From: Fructilactobacillus florum DSM 22689 = JCM 16035
Lineage (GTDB): Bacteria > Bacillota > Bacilli > Lactobacillales > Lactobacillaceae
NCBI RefSeq assembly: GCF_001436645.1
Contig: NZ_AYZI01000004.1
Span: 1 to 36,563 of the forward strand
DNA length: 36,563 nucleotides
Direction of reading: 5' to 3'
Shown here one piece after another: positions 7,410 through 16,579 of this stretch; position 1 is the stretch's first letter; every line of letters starts with the position of its first letter. The notes under the pieces are model-generated. The model was not told where the DNA came from and ran no database searches. It worked only from the letters and a program-made list of their open reading frames with translations. The position numbers and the translations under genes are program-made.

Positions 7410-8447
7410 ATGGCTTTTACAGATAAAACAGATTTATCCAAATTGATTGTTCCTGAAGTCTTTTCAGATTATGTCCAGCGACAATCAACTCAAACTAACC
7501 GATTGATTCAATCGGGTATCATTTCAACCGACCCAGTATTAGGAAGTCGATTGTTACAACCAGGTTGGCTTATCAACGTTCCACAATTGAACGATTTGAC
7601 TGGCGACCCACAAGAATGGGACGACAAGACTGATATTAAGACTGATTCGCTTGATTCAGCAGAAGAACAAGAAGTCAAATTCAGCGATGCTAAAGCCTTT
7701 GCTGCTACCGATTTTGGACAACTTATCTCAGGTGCTCCAGTGGCTCAACAGATTGCTAGCCGTTTCTCTGCTTGGTGGACACGCTTAGACGAACGGCGAG
7801 CTTTGCGATTAGTTAAGAATACTTTTCTCAATGCTGATGTGTTGGCAGCCAAAGGTTTCCACATTGGATCAGAAACCGATTTAAGCGCCAAAGACTTCAT
7901 TGCTGCGCTATCACGAATGGGCGATGTGATGAATAACACATTATCTAAAGTTGCTGTTAATTCCGCAGCATACGCTGAGATGAGCCGTCAAAACTTGATT
8001 GAGTACGTTCAGCCAAGTAACGTGGCTATGCCAACGCCAACGTACCAAGGAATGACGATTGTACAAGATGACAGCATTCCTGTTGATTCAAAGGGTGTAA
8101 CGTCTGCTTTCATCTTTGGCAATGGCTCAATCCACTACTCTACTGCTATTCCATCAAATGGCGTTGTAGTTGACCGTGACGAGACGTCAAATGGTGGACA
8201 GCAAGCCGTTATCAACAAGCGAATGTCAACTATGCACATCGAGGGAACGTCATTAGATTTGACACAACTTACCAGCGGTAATCCAGCTAATTTCCGTTCA
8301 GACTTTGAAAACGGCAAAGCGCTTTACAAAGTTGCTAGTGACCCCCGTGATATTCAGATCGTGCAATACGGATTCAAGATTGGTACTGATTTGTTAGTGC
8401 CTGGTGTTAACACTACTGACGCACCAAAATCCACGAGTGGTAAGTAG
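7410..8447 (+). CDS. Major capsid protein
   Basis: 345 residues, directly behind the scaffold gene with a strong AAAGGAGAG site. The N-terminus (FTDKTDLSKLIVPEVFSDYV) and the central segment ending in AINKRMSTMHIEGTS-like sequence match the coat-protein family of lactobacillal siphoviruses and myoviruses that lacks a long N-terminal delta domain; the separate scaffold gene fits that. It forms the icosahedral shell. Position and length are the main support; I cannot assign a fold beyond a presumed HK97-type coat. Confidence 0.85.
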   Translation: MAFTDKTDLSKLIVPEVFSDYVQRQSTQTNRLIQSGIISTDPVLGSRLLQPGWLINVPQLNDLTGDPQEWDDKTDIKTDSLDSAEEQEVKFSDAKAFAATDFGQLISGAPVAQQIASRFSAWWTRLDERRALRLVKNTFLNADVLAAKGFHIGSETDLSAKDFIAALSRMGDVMNNTLSKVAVNSAAYAEMSRQNLIEYVQPSNVAMPTPTYQGMTIVQDDSIPVDSKGVTSAFIFGNGSIHYSTAIPSNGVVVDRDETSNGGQQAVINKRMSTMHIEGTSLDLTQLTSGNPANFRSDFENGKALYKVASDPRDIQIVQYGFKIGTDLLVPGVNTTDAPKSTSGK

Positions 8448-8455
8448 GTGGTTAG

Positions 8456-8803
8456 ATGGACGAAGTAACTCCTAAATACGTCAAGAGTTCAATGCCAATT
8501 TTTGCTGACTTTACCGATGAAGATGTGCAAGCCCGTATTGACGAAGCCAAGACTGAAGTTGACGTCGATAAGATTGACGAGAAGATGGTCAACGTGGCTA
8601 TTGTCACGTTTGCCCGTCATTTACTCTATCTTGACTACTTCACTGGCAATGGCGGTGTGACGTCAGCTGGAACGCTTGGCAATACTCAGACCATTGCTGA
8701 TATGCACAACGATGACCCATATTTACAAAGATATCAGTCAATCGTTGAGAAGTACGGTATCAGCAGTAATTACGGCTCAGTTACGAGTGATTGGTATGAG
8801 TGA
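8456..8803 (+). CDS. Head-tail connector (DUF4054-like adaptor)
   Basis: A 115-residue acidic protein directly after the capsid gene. The start of the fold (PIFADFTDEDVQARIDEAK) and the later helix with YLDYFTGNGGVTSAGTLG resemble small head-tail adaptor proteins (gp6/gp15 type) that sit under the portal. The ribosome site is TAGGTGG. It overlaps the next gene by 8 bases. The family assignment rests on position and general resemblance. Confidence 0.72.
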   Translation: MDEVTPKYVKSSMPIFADFTDEDVQARIDEAKTEVDVDKIDEKMVNVAIVTFARHLLYLDYFTGNGGVTSAGTLGNTQTIADMHNDDPYLQRYQSIVEKYGISSNYGSVTSDWYE

Positions 8804-9413
8804 GCTAACGGACGTAGCCGACCAAATTACTAGATTCCGTGAGCAGTGCGATATTATCAGCGGACTACAACTTTACGTTGGAGTTCCAAAGGACGATGAG
8901 TTCCTTACGATGATTGCGCTTGTTAATGAGAACGGTAAAACCATCACTCCGCAGAATGGTCAGTGGCTATGTATTCCCGTCAAAGAAACCGTTGGTAAGA
9001 AGCCTAGCGAGATATCTGGACTATTCCGTCCGAAAGGTAAGAATGTGCTTGCCGTTTCTGACAAGAGTCAGTCTAACGGTATTCGTGTGATGTATATCCT
9101 GCGAAAGTCCGTAACCATTCCACCACGACCATTCCTGCGGACTTGCCTTGCTAACAACCAAGACAAGTGGATGGAATTTGCCCGTGACAGAATGTATCAA
9201 ATGCTTAACGGGGATATTGATGCACACGAAGCTATGAATAGATTAGGCGATAAGGTAGTCAAAGACCTTAAGAAAACTATTCTTGAGCTGAAAGACCCGC
9301 ATAACGCACCGCTAACGGTGGATAACAAGGGTGCTGACAATCCATTGATTCAGACTGGTAAGCTATACCGAACTATCACTTATGTAGTCGCAGAAAAAGG
9401 AGCTGAGAAATGA
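8796..9413 (+). CDS. Tail completion / head-closure protein
   Basis: 205 residues. The segment VTIPPRPFLR (about 110-120) resembles the conserved region of Mu gpG / HK97 gp10-type tail-completion proteins, and a C-terminal segment ending in NPLIQTGKLYRTITY is typical of them. They work at the head-tail joint. The ATG at 8796 overlaps the previous gene; in-frame codons upstream belong to an overlap and lack a ribosome site. Position between adaptor and sheath fits. Confidence 0.7.
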   Translation: MSELTDVADQITRFREQCDIISGLQLYVGVPKDDEFLTMIALVNENGKTITPQNGQWLCIPVKETVGKKPSEISGLFRPKGKNVLAVSDKSQSNGIRVMYILRKSVTIPPRPFLRTCLANNQDKWMEFARDRMYQMLNGDIDAHEAMNRLGDKVVKDLKKTILELKDPHNAPLTVDNKGADNPLIQTGKLYRTITYVVAEKGAEK

Positions 9414-9748
9414 GATTCCAAAACTTTTCTAATTTTAAGTTCAACATGAAAATGTTGGCTCAGCCCTTAACAATTACTACTGATGACGGTACGCAGACAG
9501 TCAACGAACCACTGGTCAATCAGTCCAACCCGAACATCAACTTTCAGTCGATTGTCGGTGGGGAACTTGAAGTCGGTACTATGTTTTGGCTATCAAAGCT
9601 ACACGTTGATAAAGGTACACGTGTTACTGACGCATCAGGCACAACCTATCAAGTAGCTAGCATTGCTCAAGACGTGGCTGGTGGGATAATGATCTACTCA
9701 CTCAAAGAGAATAGCAACCGTAGGAGAGAGGGCGATTCCGATTTCTGA
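9410..9748 (+). CDS. Head-tail connector protein of unknown family
   Basis: A 112-residue, beta-rich protein with an AAAAAGGAGCTGAGAAATG start overlapping the previous stop by 4 bases. It lies within the connector block, where one protein usually serves as a stopper. No specific motif is recognised; a head closure or neck role is inferred from position only. Its end overlaps the likely upstream start of the next gene. Confidence 0.6.
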   Translation: MRFQNFSNFKFNMKMLAQPLTITTDDGTQTVNEPLVNQSNPNINFQSIVGGELEVGTMFWLSKLHVDKGTRVTDASGTTYQVASIAQDVAGGIMIYSLKENSNRRREGDSDF

Positions 9749-10181
9749 ACTTAATCTATATGGTCAATTTGAGCAAATGGTTACCGATATTATCCATCAG
9801 TACGAGCCTAAAGTTCCCGTTGTTTCTGAAGAACGCATAGGTAAGCAACCAAGCTACCCGTATATTACGTATAGCCCAGTTGTTGCTCACAAACAGACGT
9901 ACTTCAACGACTATGACGGCAAGCCGTTCGAGATGGAGTATCAATTCAAATGTGTATCTGATATCAAAACTGAATCACTAGGAATGGCTGACTGGTTGCG
10001 TCGGTTATTTTTTTTGACCGATCCAGCTAATAAACTACGTGAGAACGGTGTTGTGCTAGAAACAGTGGAAGATATGCCGAATACCGATTCGTACTTTAAC
10101 ATTGATTGGCAATTCCAAAACGGATTGACTATGACTTTTTATATAAAACCTGATTATAAAAACGAGCAAAAGAAAGGATAA
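9735..10181 (+). CDS. Neck/tail-terminator protein (LIC_12616-like), possibly with an ATT start
   Basis: The first ATG is at 9777 (134 residues) but has no ribosome site. The frame stays open upstream, and a good AGGAGAG at 9722-9728 stands at proper distance from an in-frame ATT at 9735, which would add 14 residues (IPISELNLYGQFEQ). The protein has the layout of neck-terminator proteins: N-terminal helix, then a PSYPYITYSP turn, FEMEYQFKC strand and LRRLFF helix. It precedes the sheath gene, the normal place for a tail terminator. The start choice is tentative. Confidence 0.65.
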   Translation: MPISELNLYGQFEQMVTDIIHQYEPKVPVVSEERIGKQPSYPYITYSPVVAHKQTYFNDYDGKPFEMEYQFKCVSDIKTESLGMADWLRRLFFLTDPANKLRENGVVLETVEDMPNTDSYFNIDWQFQNGLTMTFYIKPDYKNEQKKG

Positions 10182-10184
10182 ATT

Positions 10185-11279
10185 ATGAGCGTAATTATTA
10201 AGCGTCCAACCAACGTTCACTTGACTGTTTCAATCCAGCAAGTAGTAAAGGGCGTTGGCAAGCCAGCAATCGCAATCTTAACTAAAGGTACTAGCACCAA
10301 AGCTAAGATTTACTCCACGATTGATGACTTATCACAAGACTATAACGAATCAACTGATGTCTTTGAGACTGCGAAAGCAGCGTTCGAAGTGCCAGGATTT
10401 AATGAGTCAGTGGAAGTTCTTCAGTACGGCTCAACCGCAGCGCTACAAGCACCTACGCAATCGTCAGATAACGGCAACGTTTCGACTAGCGATAGCAACA
10501 CTACTGCGTTGACTCCAGTATCACAGATTGTAGCTGACCATTTGTTCGATGGTTTCAACTACCTTGTTCCTGACAAGACAGTTCCTGAGACTGACTTAGA
10601 AGACTTGTCAGATTTCTTATACGATAATCAGCGGGTTGTACTTTACGCACAGCTCAACTCAGTTGCTGATTTACAGAAGCTCAGCACTCATGTTCAGTCA
10701 TATCAGAAAGACGACAAAGAGAAGCAAGGCAATACAGGCGCTATCGTTGAAACGTCTGACCGCAAGCCAGCTGTTCAGATTGTTGCTTATGCCTCAATCA
10801 ACGCTCCAACTGATTTAGGTCATGTTGGTAACTTGAGTCAGATGGTACCTGATGACGATCTAACTCAGTCAGATTATGAAGCAATTGACTCTGCTAACGG
10901 CTCAGTCGTTGTCAACAAAGCTGATTGGGCAATGTCTAATTCAGGCAAAGCCTTGAAAGGCAACTACATCGACCAATTTGTTCACGTTCAGATGGTAACT
11001 GATGAGATTAAACGAGTAATTCAAAATTACTTGAACTCTCAGAAGTTCCCTGCTTACGATGAATCAACGGTATCGATGATTGAAAAATTGATTGATGGTG
11101 TTTCTAAAGAATACACAGCAAATGGTATCTTAGTTGATCCTATCGTGGTTACATCAACGCCTATTAATCAAGTACCCGATCGACTGGTTGAAGATCGTGA
11201 ATTCAGTAAGTTTGGATTTAATTTCAAAATCGCAAACGACGTTCAGGATATCAATGCCAACGTCAACGTAATTGTCTAG
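10185..11279 (+). CDS. Tail sheath protein (DUF3383-like), contractile tail
   Basis: 364 residues with a strong AAAGAAAGGA site. The N-terminus and the C-terminal half, including NYLNSQKFPAYDESTVSMIE, PIVVTSTPINQVP and a final FGFNFKIANDVQDINANVNVIV-type strand region, resemble DUF3383 sheath-like proteins of PBSX-type and lactobacillal myoviruses. The sheath contracts to drive the tube through the envelope. Next door are a tube gene and, later, gp25 and J baseplate genes, which support a contractile machine. Confidence 0.8.
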   Translation: MSVIIKRPTNVHLTVSIQQVVKGVGKPAIAILTKGTSTKAKIYSTIDDLSQDYNESTDVFETAKAAFEVPGFNESVEVLQYGSTAALQAPTQSSDNGNVSTSDSNTTALTPVSQIVADHLFDGFNYLVPDKTVPETDLEDLSDFLYDNQRVVLYAQLNSVADLQKLSTHVQSYQKDDKEKQGNTGAIVETSDRKPAVQIVAYASINAPTDLGHVGNLSQMVPDDDLTQSDYEAIDSANGSVVVNKADWAMSNSGKALKGNYIDQFVHVQMVTDEIKRVIQNYLNSQKFPAYDESTVSMIEKLIDGVSKEYTANGILVDPIVVTSTPINQVPDRLVEDREFSKFGFNFKIANDVQDINANVNVIV

Positions 11280-11292
11280 AAAGGAGTAACAG

Positions 11293-11784
11293 ATGGCTAA
11301 AGCAAAAATGAGTAACGGTGGGGAAATTAACATTTTATCTTCCCGTTTTCAACATGTTTATGTGCGTCAACACGGTAAAATTCGTGAAATTACCGATTTA
11401 AAAAATGGGACTGCTGGATCAATTGCACCGAACGCAGCTAAATATACTTATGCTGCTGGATTCCACGGCGATATGCACATGATGGAATCTGCGGATAACT
11501 CATATAAGACTACGCTTAACTTGATCACTGGTAGTGATGACGCTAAGTTCTTCAATGCCTTGTACGAGTTACAGTTAAATTCAGGTCCTGATGACGACAC
11601 AACCTTTGATGTTATCTACGAAGATACTTCAAACCATGTCAAAGTGACGCTAGAGGGGTCTAACATCGATACCCGACCAACAATTCCTATCCAAAATACG
11701 GATTCTACAACCGCAGTATCAATTCACAGCGGTAACATGGTTGACGAATCCGAATTGCCCGACGGCGATTCACTTTTCAATTAA
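11293..11784 (+). CDS. Tail tube protein
   Basis: A 163-residue, beta-rich protein directly after the sheath, with AAAGGAG ahead of its ATG. It is the major tube subunit by position, size and composition; the C-terminal part (TIPIQNTDSTTAVSIHSGNM) resembles other phage tube proteins. It is followed at once by a terminator, which would give higher expression of sheath and tube than of the genes behind. Confidence 0.78.
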   Translation: MAKAKMSNGGEINILSSRFQHVYVRQHGKIREITDLKNGTAGSIAPNAAKYTYAAGFHGDMHMMESADNSYKTTLNLITGSDDAKFFNALYELQLNSGPDDDTTFDVIYEDTSNHVKVTLEGSNIDTRPTIPIQNTDSTTAVSIHSGNMVDESELPDGDSLFN

Positions 11785-11789
11785 TCATC

Positions 11790-11821
11790 GACCCTGGCAA
11801 TTTCGTCAGGGTCTTTTTTTA
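11790..11821 (+). terminator. Mid-operon intrinsic terminator after the tail tube gene
   Basis: GACCCTG (11790-11796) and CAGGGTC (11807-11813) form a perfect 7-bp stem with a 10-base loop, followed by eight T. It lies just before the ribosome site of the tail chaperone gene. Confidence 0.85.
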
Positions 11822-11835
11822 TAAAAGGAGAAATT

Positions 11836-12474
11836 ATGACCACTCAAAATAATGCCAAGAAAAAAGTAGAAACTCTGTTCGATTCTCAAGTTAAACACGA
11901 AGTTAAGTGGACTGATGCAGACGGTAAGGAACAGAAAGCCACAGTCACTTTAGAACATCCGTCAACCGCAGTTACGCTTGAAGTTATGGACGCATTACAA
12001 TCCAATGACAATTTCTCAAACTTAGCCAAGGCTTTCTATTTACTAATGAATAATGTGATTGTTTCTCCGAAAATGTCGTATGAACAACTAGACAGCGAAT
12101 TGGAAGCGTCCGATAAGTCTAAGACAATCACTTTAAAGAACGCCAAGGGTAAAGAATGTAAATTCGTCTTGAAATTCCCTGGTTATGAAACTGGCTTTAA
12201 TTTAATTTCGATGGCGTCAAATAACCGTGGTGGCTTAAACCTAGCTAATAGCTTACCTGCCGTCTTAGATAAAATGGTGCGTAATGACACTGGTAACGGA
12301 TACATTAAAATTGGCGACTTTGACAATGGAGAAAAATACGACGGCTTAGCCTTTGACGTCTATCAGCAAGCTACTGAATTCTTATCCAGAGTCCTAAACA
12401 AAAACGGTGTGATGGCAAAGCTCAATGAGTCTGCGACGTTTCTTGCGAACACAGTATCGGTCAGCGCTGACTAA
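11836..12474 (+). CDS. Tail assembly chaperone, first gene
   Basis: 212 residues, strong AAAAGGAG site. Located between the tube and the tape measure, where tail-assembly chaperones (lambda gpG / PBSX XkdN type) sit. The protein has a beta-rich N-terminal half and a helical C-terminal end. It overlaps the next gene by 50 bases in the frame that needs a +1 (or -2) shift, so a small share of ribosomes may make a longer fusion, as known in many tailed phages. Confidence 0.75.
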   Translation: MTTQNNAKKKVETLFDSQVKHEVKWTDADGKEQKATVTLEHPSTAVTLEVMDALQSNDNFSNLAKAFYLLMNNVIVSPKMSYEQLDSELEASDKSKTITLKNAKGKECKFVLKFPGYETGFNLISMASNNRGGLNLANSLPAVLDKMVRNDTGNGYIKIGDFDNGEKYDGLAFDVYQQATEFLSRVLNKNGVMAKLNESATFLANTVSVSAD

Positions 12475-12724
12475 ATATCTTGATAAAGATGGCAATATTG
12501 ACCACGACAAAGTTGACGAGATGACCGACAGAACAGCCAATGTTATCAATGCTGGCTACTGGCTCAACTTGAGTGAGTCTGAGCTGATGGAACAAACGCC
12601 TGACAACCTAGTCGACAGTATCTTTAAAGCGCAAAGGCTACAGAAAGACGCTTTCGAAATGCAAAGCAACGCAACTTATAACGGATTTGCTAAAGCGCTT
12701 AATCAGCTTTTCAGCGATAAATAA
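12425..12724 (+). CDS. Tail assembly chaperone, second gene (possible frameshift product)
   Basis: 99 codons from ATG 12425 to the stop at 12724. There is no ribosome site before the ATG, and an in-frame TGA stands a few codons upstream (about 12,410), so it is expressed either by coupling or by a +1/-2 shift from the upstream gene between about 12,412 and 12,474. The helical C-terminal part with an ALNQLFSDK end precedes the tape measure gene by 18 bases, matching gpT-like extensions. Confidence 0.65.
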   Translation: MSLRRFLRTQYRSALTKYLDKDGNIDHDKVDEMTDRTANVINAGYWLNLSESELMEQTPDNLVDSIFKAQRLQKDAFEMQSNATYNGFAKALNQLFSDK

Positions 12725-12742
12725 ATAGAAAGGAGGTAACTC

Positions 12743-15700
12743 ATGGCAGAAAAAAATGCTGGCTTTAATTTTGACGTCAAGGTTGCTGGCTTAGATCAGC
12801 TTAACCACATTAGTTCGATGATAAACGATTTACAAGACAAGATTGGCTCAATCACTGCAAAGCTTGGTAGTTTAGGCGGAGAGTTTGGCAATCTAGGAAG
12901 TAAAGGTAAGTCGGGGCTTGATTCTATCAAAGCGTCAACCGACAGCATAAGAACGGCTAATACCGAAGTTTCATCGTCAATTAAGTCAATGGGTAGCGAC
13001 TATAGTGCTTTAAAAGGGAAGTCTGAAAGCTTTTCTAAGTCAGCTGACGCATCTAGTGAGTTTCGTAAGAACAACGAGCCACTAAATGAGCTGAGAGACA
13101 AGGTTAGCAAAGTTTCTCAGGAAACCGAGAAGCTCAAGCAACCTAAGACGATGAAGCTAACTGCTGAAGATGAAGCTAGTCCTAAGATTAGCGAAGTACG
13201 TGGCAAGGTTGATAAGCTTAGCGAATCAGGAGAAACCACCAAAAAGCACTTTGGTGGTCTCCACGATGTGATGATGGGCTCATTTCTTGGCGGTGCTATC
13301 AGTAATGGTGTTAACCAGCTGACTGGCAGTCTGACTGAGCAAGCTAAAGCTGGTTATGAAGATGCCAAAGCAGCCGACTCTTTCAATTCCAAGTTTAAGA
13401 ACATGGGATTAAACAAAGAGGGGATCGATAAGCTTGGTGCGTCAATCAAAGATATCAAGGAAAACTCTAATATTTCTGGTGGTGCTGTTACTAGCTTGGA
13501 ACAGAAGTTCTACGGACTAACTGGTAACGTTGATAAGACGGACAAGCTTTCCAAAGGTGTTGGGAGTCTTGCCGACCAAATGAGACTGACAGGATCACAA
13601 GCGGATGCCTTTGCCGGTGGATTAAACAGGATTGAAGGCTCTGGTAAAGTCACTGGTCAATCTCTAGCACGACTTGAGCGAACAGCCCCCGGATTTGGTA
13701 ACGCATTGCAGAAATCATCAGGGATGAGTAAAGATGCTTTCGATAAGTTGGTTCAATCTGGTAAGATGACCAGTTCGCAGTTCAACGATATCTTGGAAAG
13801 CGCTAGCCAAAGCTACGGCAAGAACTCCAAGGAGTTCGATAAGACAGCTGACGGCTCAATGCACCATTTGCAAACAGCCTATGCTGACGCTAGAAAGTCG
13901 CTTTTTAAGCCACTTGTCAGCGTGCAAAGTAGCGGACTGAATGAGCTATCGCAAGCAATGGATTCTCCACAAATGCAAAAAGCTTTAGAAGCACTAGGAA
14001 AAGGTATTGGGAACATTGCAACGAAACTTGCTGGATTGATGACGTATCTAGCGCAACACTCTAAAGATATCGGCTCAATCATTGGCAGTATATCTACAAT
14101 CATTGGACTATTGGCTCAAGGCATTTGGTCAGTCTTTAAATCAGCAATTAGCGCTATTTCAGACGCATTTGGAGACTTAACTGGCAATTCCAAAAAAACA
14201 CATGACCCGCTTAAACAAACATCTGATTTGCTCAAAGAAGTTGCCGACCATAAACAAGCGCTTAAAGAGGTTGGAGTAGTTCTTGTAGGTCTATTTGCAG
14301 TTAAAAAAGTCTACGATTTTGCTAAAGGATTAACTGAATTTGTAAAAGGGATTAAAGAAATTAACGCTGTTCTTAAAATCACGACCGGAATTCAAGCAGC
14401 GCTTGATATTGTTATGTCTCCATGGTTCTTTATACCTGCTGCGATCATTGCTGTTATTGCTGTTCTAGTTTTGCTTTATAACAAATGCAAGCCATTCAGA
14501 GATTTTGTCAACGCTTTATGGAAAGATGTTTCAAAACTATTTGGTGGGCTATTCAAGTGGATTGGTCAAGCAGTTAAGAAAGTTGGAGATTTCTTCAATG
14601 GTATTGGCAAGTGGTGGAATAAGAATCAAAAAGCCAACCAAAAAGCCAACGAACAGCAGAAAAAAGAAAACGACAAATTCATGAAAGGTCTCAAGAAAGG
14701 CTGGGACGACCTTGGCTCTGGTATCGGTAAGATGTGGGATTCAACTAGGAAAACCACTAGCAAACTATGGGACGGAATGAAGAAAGATTCCAGTCATCTT
14801 GGCAAAGATATCGGCAACGGCTTTAGGGACGCACCTAAGACGGCTCAGACTTTTGTTGACCAAATGCATAACGGTGTTAACAAGACTGTTCAAAATCTGC
14901 GTGATAATACTCCTAAACAGTTCAGAAACATGTGGACAGACGCTAACAATTTAACTAAAGATGGGACGAAAACTAACTCCGACCTAACCAAGATTGGCTC
15001 AGATTTAATCCACGGTCACTGGAACAGGCTTGGAAGTGATGTTCATAATGCCGTCAATGATATGTGGAAAGGTGTTAAGGATATTTTTAAATCCAGTTAT
15101 GACTGGCTGAATGACTTGACGGGCGGTCGACTTGGCAAGATTGTCGACCTGTTCAAAAGCGCTTGGAAGAGTGTGTCTGATGGTATCAAACAGTTATGGG
15201 ACTGGATAAAAGATATCTGGAATCATTCGATCGGCTGGGTTGTCGACAAATGGAACGGTATGTGGAGTTCCATTGGCGATAAAGTCAAGAGTGCTTATAA
15301 CGGAATCCATCACGACTTTGTATCAATCGTCCGTGGAATCATTAGTCCTTTCAATGCGATGCTTGGTGGACTGGAAAAAGGTATCAACTGGGTACTTGAC
15401 AAGGTTGGTGCTGACAAGATTAAAGGCAAGTGGGAAATTCCCGAACCAGGTTATGCTAACGGGACTCCAAACACACAGGGACACCCAGGCGGGCTGGCAC
15501 TTGTCAATGACGGTGCTGGACAGAATTACAGGGAAATGTATCAGCTCCCCGATGGAACAATCGGAATGTTTCCTAAGCAACGTAATTTGCACGTCATGTT
15601 GCCAAAGGGAACTAGCGTACTAGATGGCGAACGGTCAGCACAGCTATCTAAGCGCATGGGAGTTCCTGCTTATGCTAGCGGTATTGGTAAGATTGTAGGC

Positions 15701-16579
15701 AACGTCACTAAAGCCGTCAGTGGTACTTTTAAAGGTCTATGGGACGAAGGTGTGGACTTGATGGATAAAGCCGACGATATCCTTAAAAAACCAGCCGAGT
15801 TCTTATCGACGGTATTCGATAAATTTATCGGTGGCGTCAGCTCAAAGATTAGTTTAGCTAGCGATATCATTACCCACTTCCCTGGTACTGTTGCCAAAGG
15901 TGGAATCAACTGGGTTAAAAAACTATTCGAAGATTTTGGTGGTGGTGGCAAAGGAGCACCTGCTGGGGCTGGAGTTCAACGATGGGCAGGGCAAGTTAAA
16001 GAAGCCCTTAAAATGCTTGGACTATCAACAGACGACAGCATGGTACAGCGAGTCCTGCGTCAGATTGCGACTGAATCCAGTGGTAACGAAAAAGCCGTTC
16101 AGGGTGCTATTGGAGATATCAATAACCGTACTGGAAACCTTGCCCGTGGATTAATGCAAGTTATTCCACCTACTTTTAATGCTAACAAGCTACCAGGACA
16201 CGGAGATATCATGAATGGTTTCGATAACATTCTAGCTGGTTTGAATTACGCTAAGAAAACATACGGACCAAGTCTAAGTTTCTTGGGTAATGGACACGGG
16301 TATGCAAATGGTGGGCACGTTGATAAAGACGAGCTTAGCTTGGTTGGCGAGCGGGGTCCTGAACTCTTCAAGCCTGATAGCGCTGGAACAGTTATTAGCC
16401 ACGAAGCTAGCAAGCACTTTGCCAGCCAAAACAGTGGCAAGGTATCAATCGACAATCGGACAACAATTAACGTCCAGAATGCCGACAACGATGGGCTATC
16501 GAAAATCGACAGTATCTTGTCACAACGTAACGATGATTTTGTGAAGAAAGCTAAAACTATTTTAGGGGGTGCTATCTAA
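12743..16579 (+). CDS. Tape measure protein with lytic transglycosylase-like C-terminus
   Basis: 1278 residues, the longest gene here, with a strong AAAGGAGG site. It sets tail length and is ejected into the host. Visible: a Ser/Lys/Gly-rich helical N-terminus, a tape-measure core (about 170-450), a hydrophobic stretch (about 560-580, WFFIPAAIIAVIAVLVLLY), long helical repeats rich in Lys/Trp/Gly, and near the C-terminus an SLT-type domain (about 1085-1185; catalytic Glu in IATESSGNEKAV near 1110, then GLMQVIPPTF). That domain probably opens peptidoglycan at DNA entry. Confidence 0.92.
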   Translation: MAEKNAGFNFDVKVAGLDQLNHISSMINDLQDKIGSITAKLGSLGGEFGNLGSKGKSGLDSIKASTDSIRTANTEVSSSIKSMGSDYSALKGKSESFSKSADASSEFRKNNEPLNELRDKVSKVSQETEKLKQPKTMKLTAEDEASPKISEVRGKVDKLSESGETTKKHFGGLHDVMMGSFLGGAISNGVNQLTGSLTEQAKAGYEDAKAADSFNSKFKNMGLNKEGIDKLGASIKDIKENSNISGGAVTSLEQKFYGLTGNVDKTDKLSKGVGSLADQMRLTGSQADAFAGGLNRIEGSGKVTGQSLARLERTAPGFGNALQKSSGMSKDAFDKLVQSGKMTSSQFNDILESASQSYGKNSKEFDKTADGSMHHLQTAYADARKSLFKPLVSVQSSGLNELSQAMDSPQMQKALEALGKGIGNIATKLAGLMTYLAQHSKDIGSIIGSISTIIGLLAQGIWSVFKSAISAISDAFGDLTGNSKKTHDPLKQTSDLLKEVADHKQALKEVGVVLVGLFAVKKVYDFAKGLTEFVKGIKEINAVLKITTGIQAALDIVMSPWFFIPAAIIAVIAVLVLLYNKCKPFRDFVNALWKDVSKLFGGLFKWIGQAVKKVGDFFNGIGKWWNKNQKANQKANEQQKKENDKFMKGLKKGWDDLGSGIGKMWDSTRKTTSKLWDGMKKDSSHLGKDIGNGFRDAPKTAQTFVDQMHNGVNKTVQNLRDNTPKQFRNMWTDANNLTKDGTKTNSDLTKIGSDLIHGHWNRLGSDVHNAVNDMWKGVKDIFKSSYDWLNDLTGGRLGKIVDLFKSAWKSVSDGIKQLWDWIKDIWNHSIGWVVDKWNGMWSSIGDKVKSAYNGIHHDFVSIVRGIISPFNAMLGGLEKGINWVLDKVGADKIKGKWEIPEPGYANGTPNTQGHPGGLALVNDGAGQNYREMYQLPDGTIGMFPKQRNLHVMLPKGTSVLDGERSAQLSKRMGVPAYASGIGKIVGNVTKAVSGTFKGLWDEGVDLMDKADDILKKPAEFLSTVFDKFIGGVSSKISLASDIITHFPGTVAKGGINWVKKLFEDFGGGGKGAPAGAGVQRWAGQVKEALKMLGLSTDDSMVQRVLRQIATESSGNEKAVQGAIGDINNRTGNLARGLMQVIPPTFNANKLPGHGDIMNGFDNILAGLNYAKKTYGPSLSFLGNGHGYANGGHVDKDELSLVGERGPELFKPDSAGTVISHEASKHFASQNSGKVSIDNRTTINVQNADNDGLSKIDSILSQRNDDFVKKAKTILGGAI

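Noticed and set aside
15240-15623. A 127-codon ORF inside the tape measure gene in another frame
   Set aside because: The tape measure frame is continuous and shows domains here; the overlapping ORF has no start signal.
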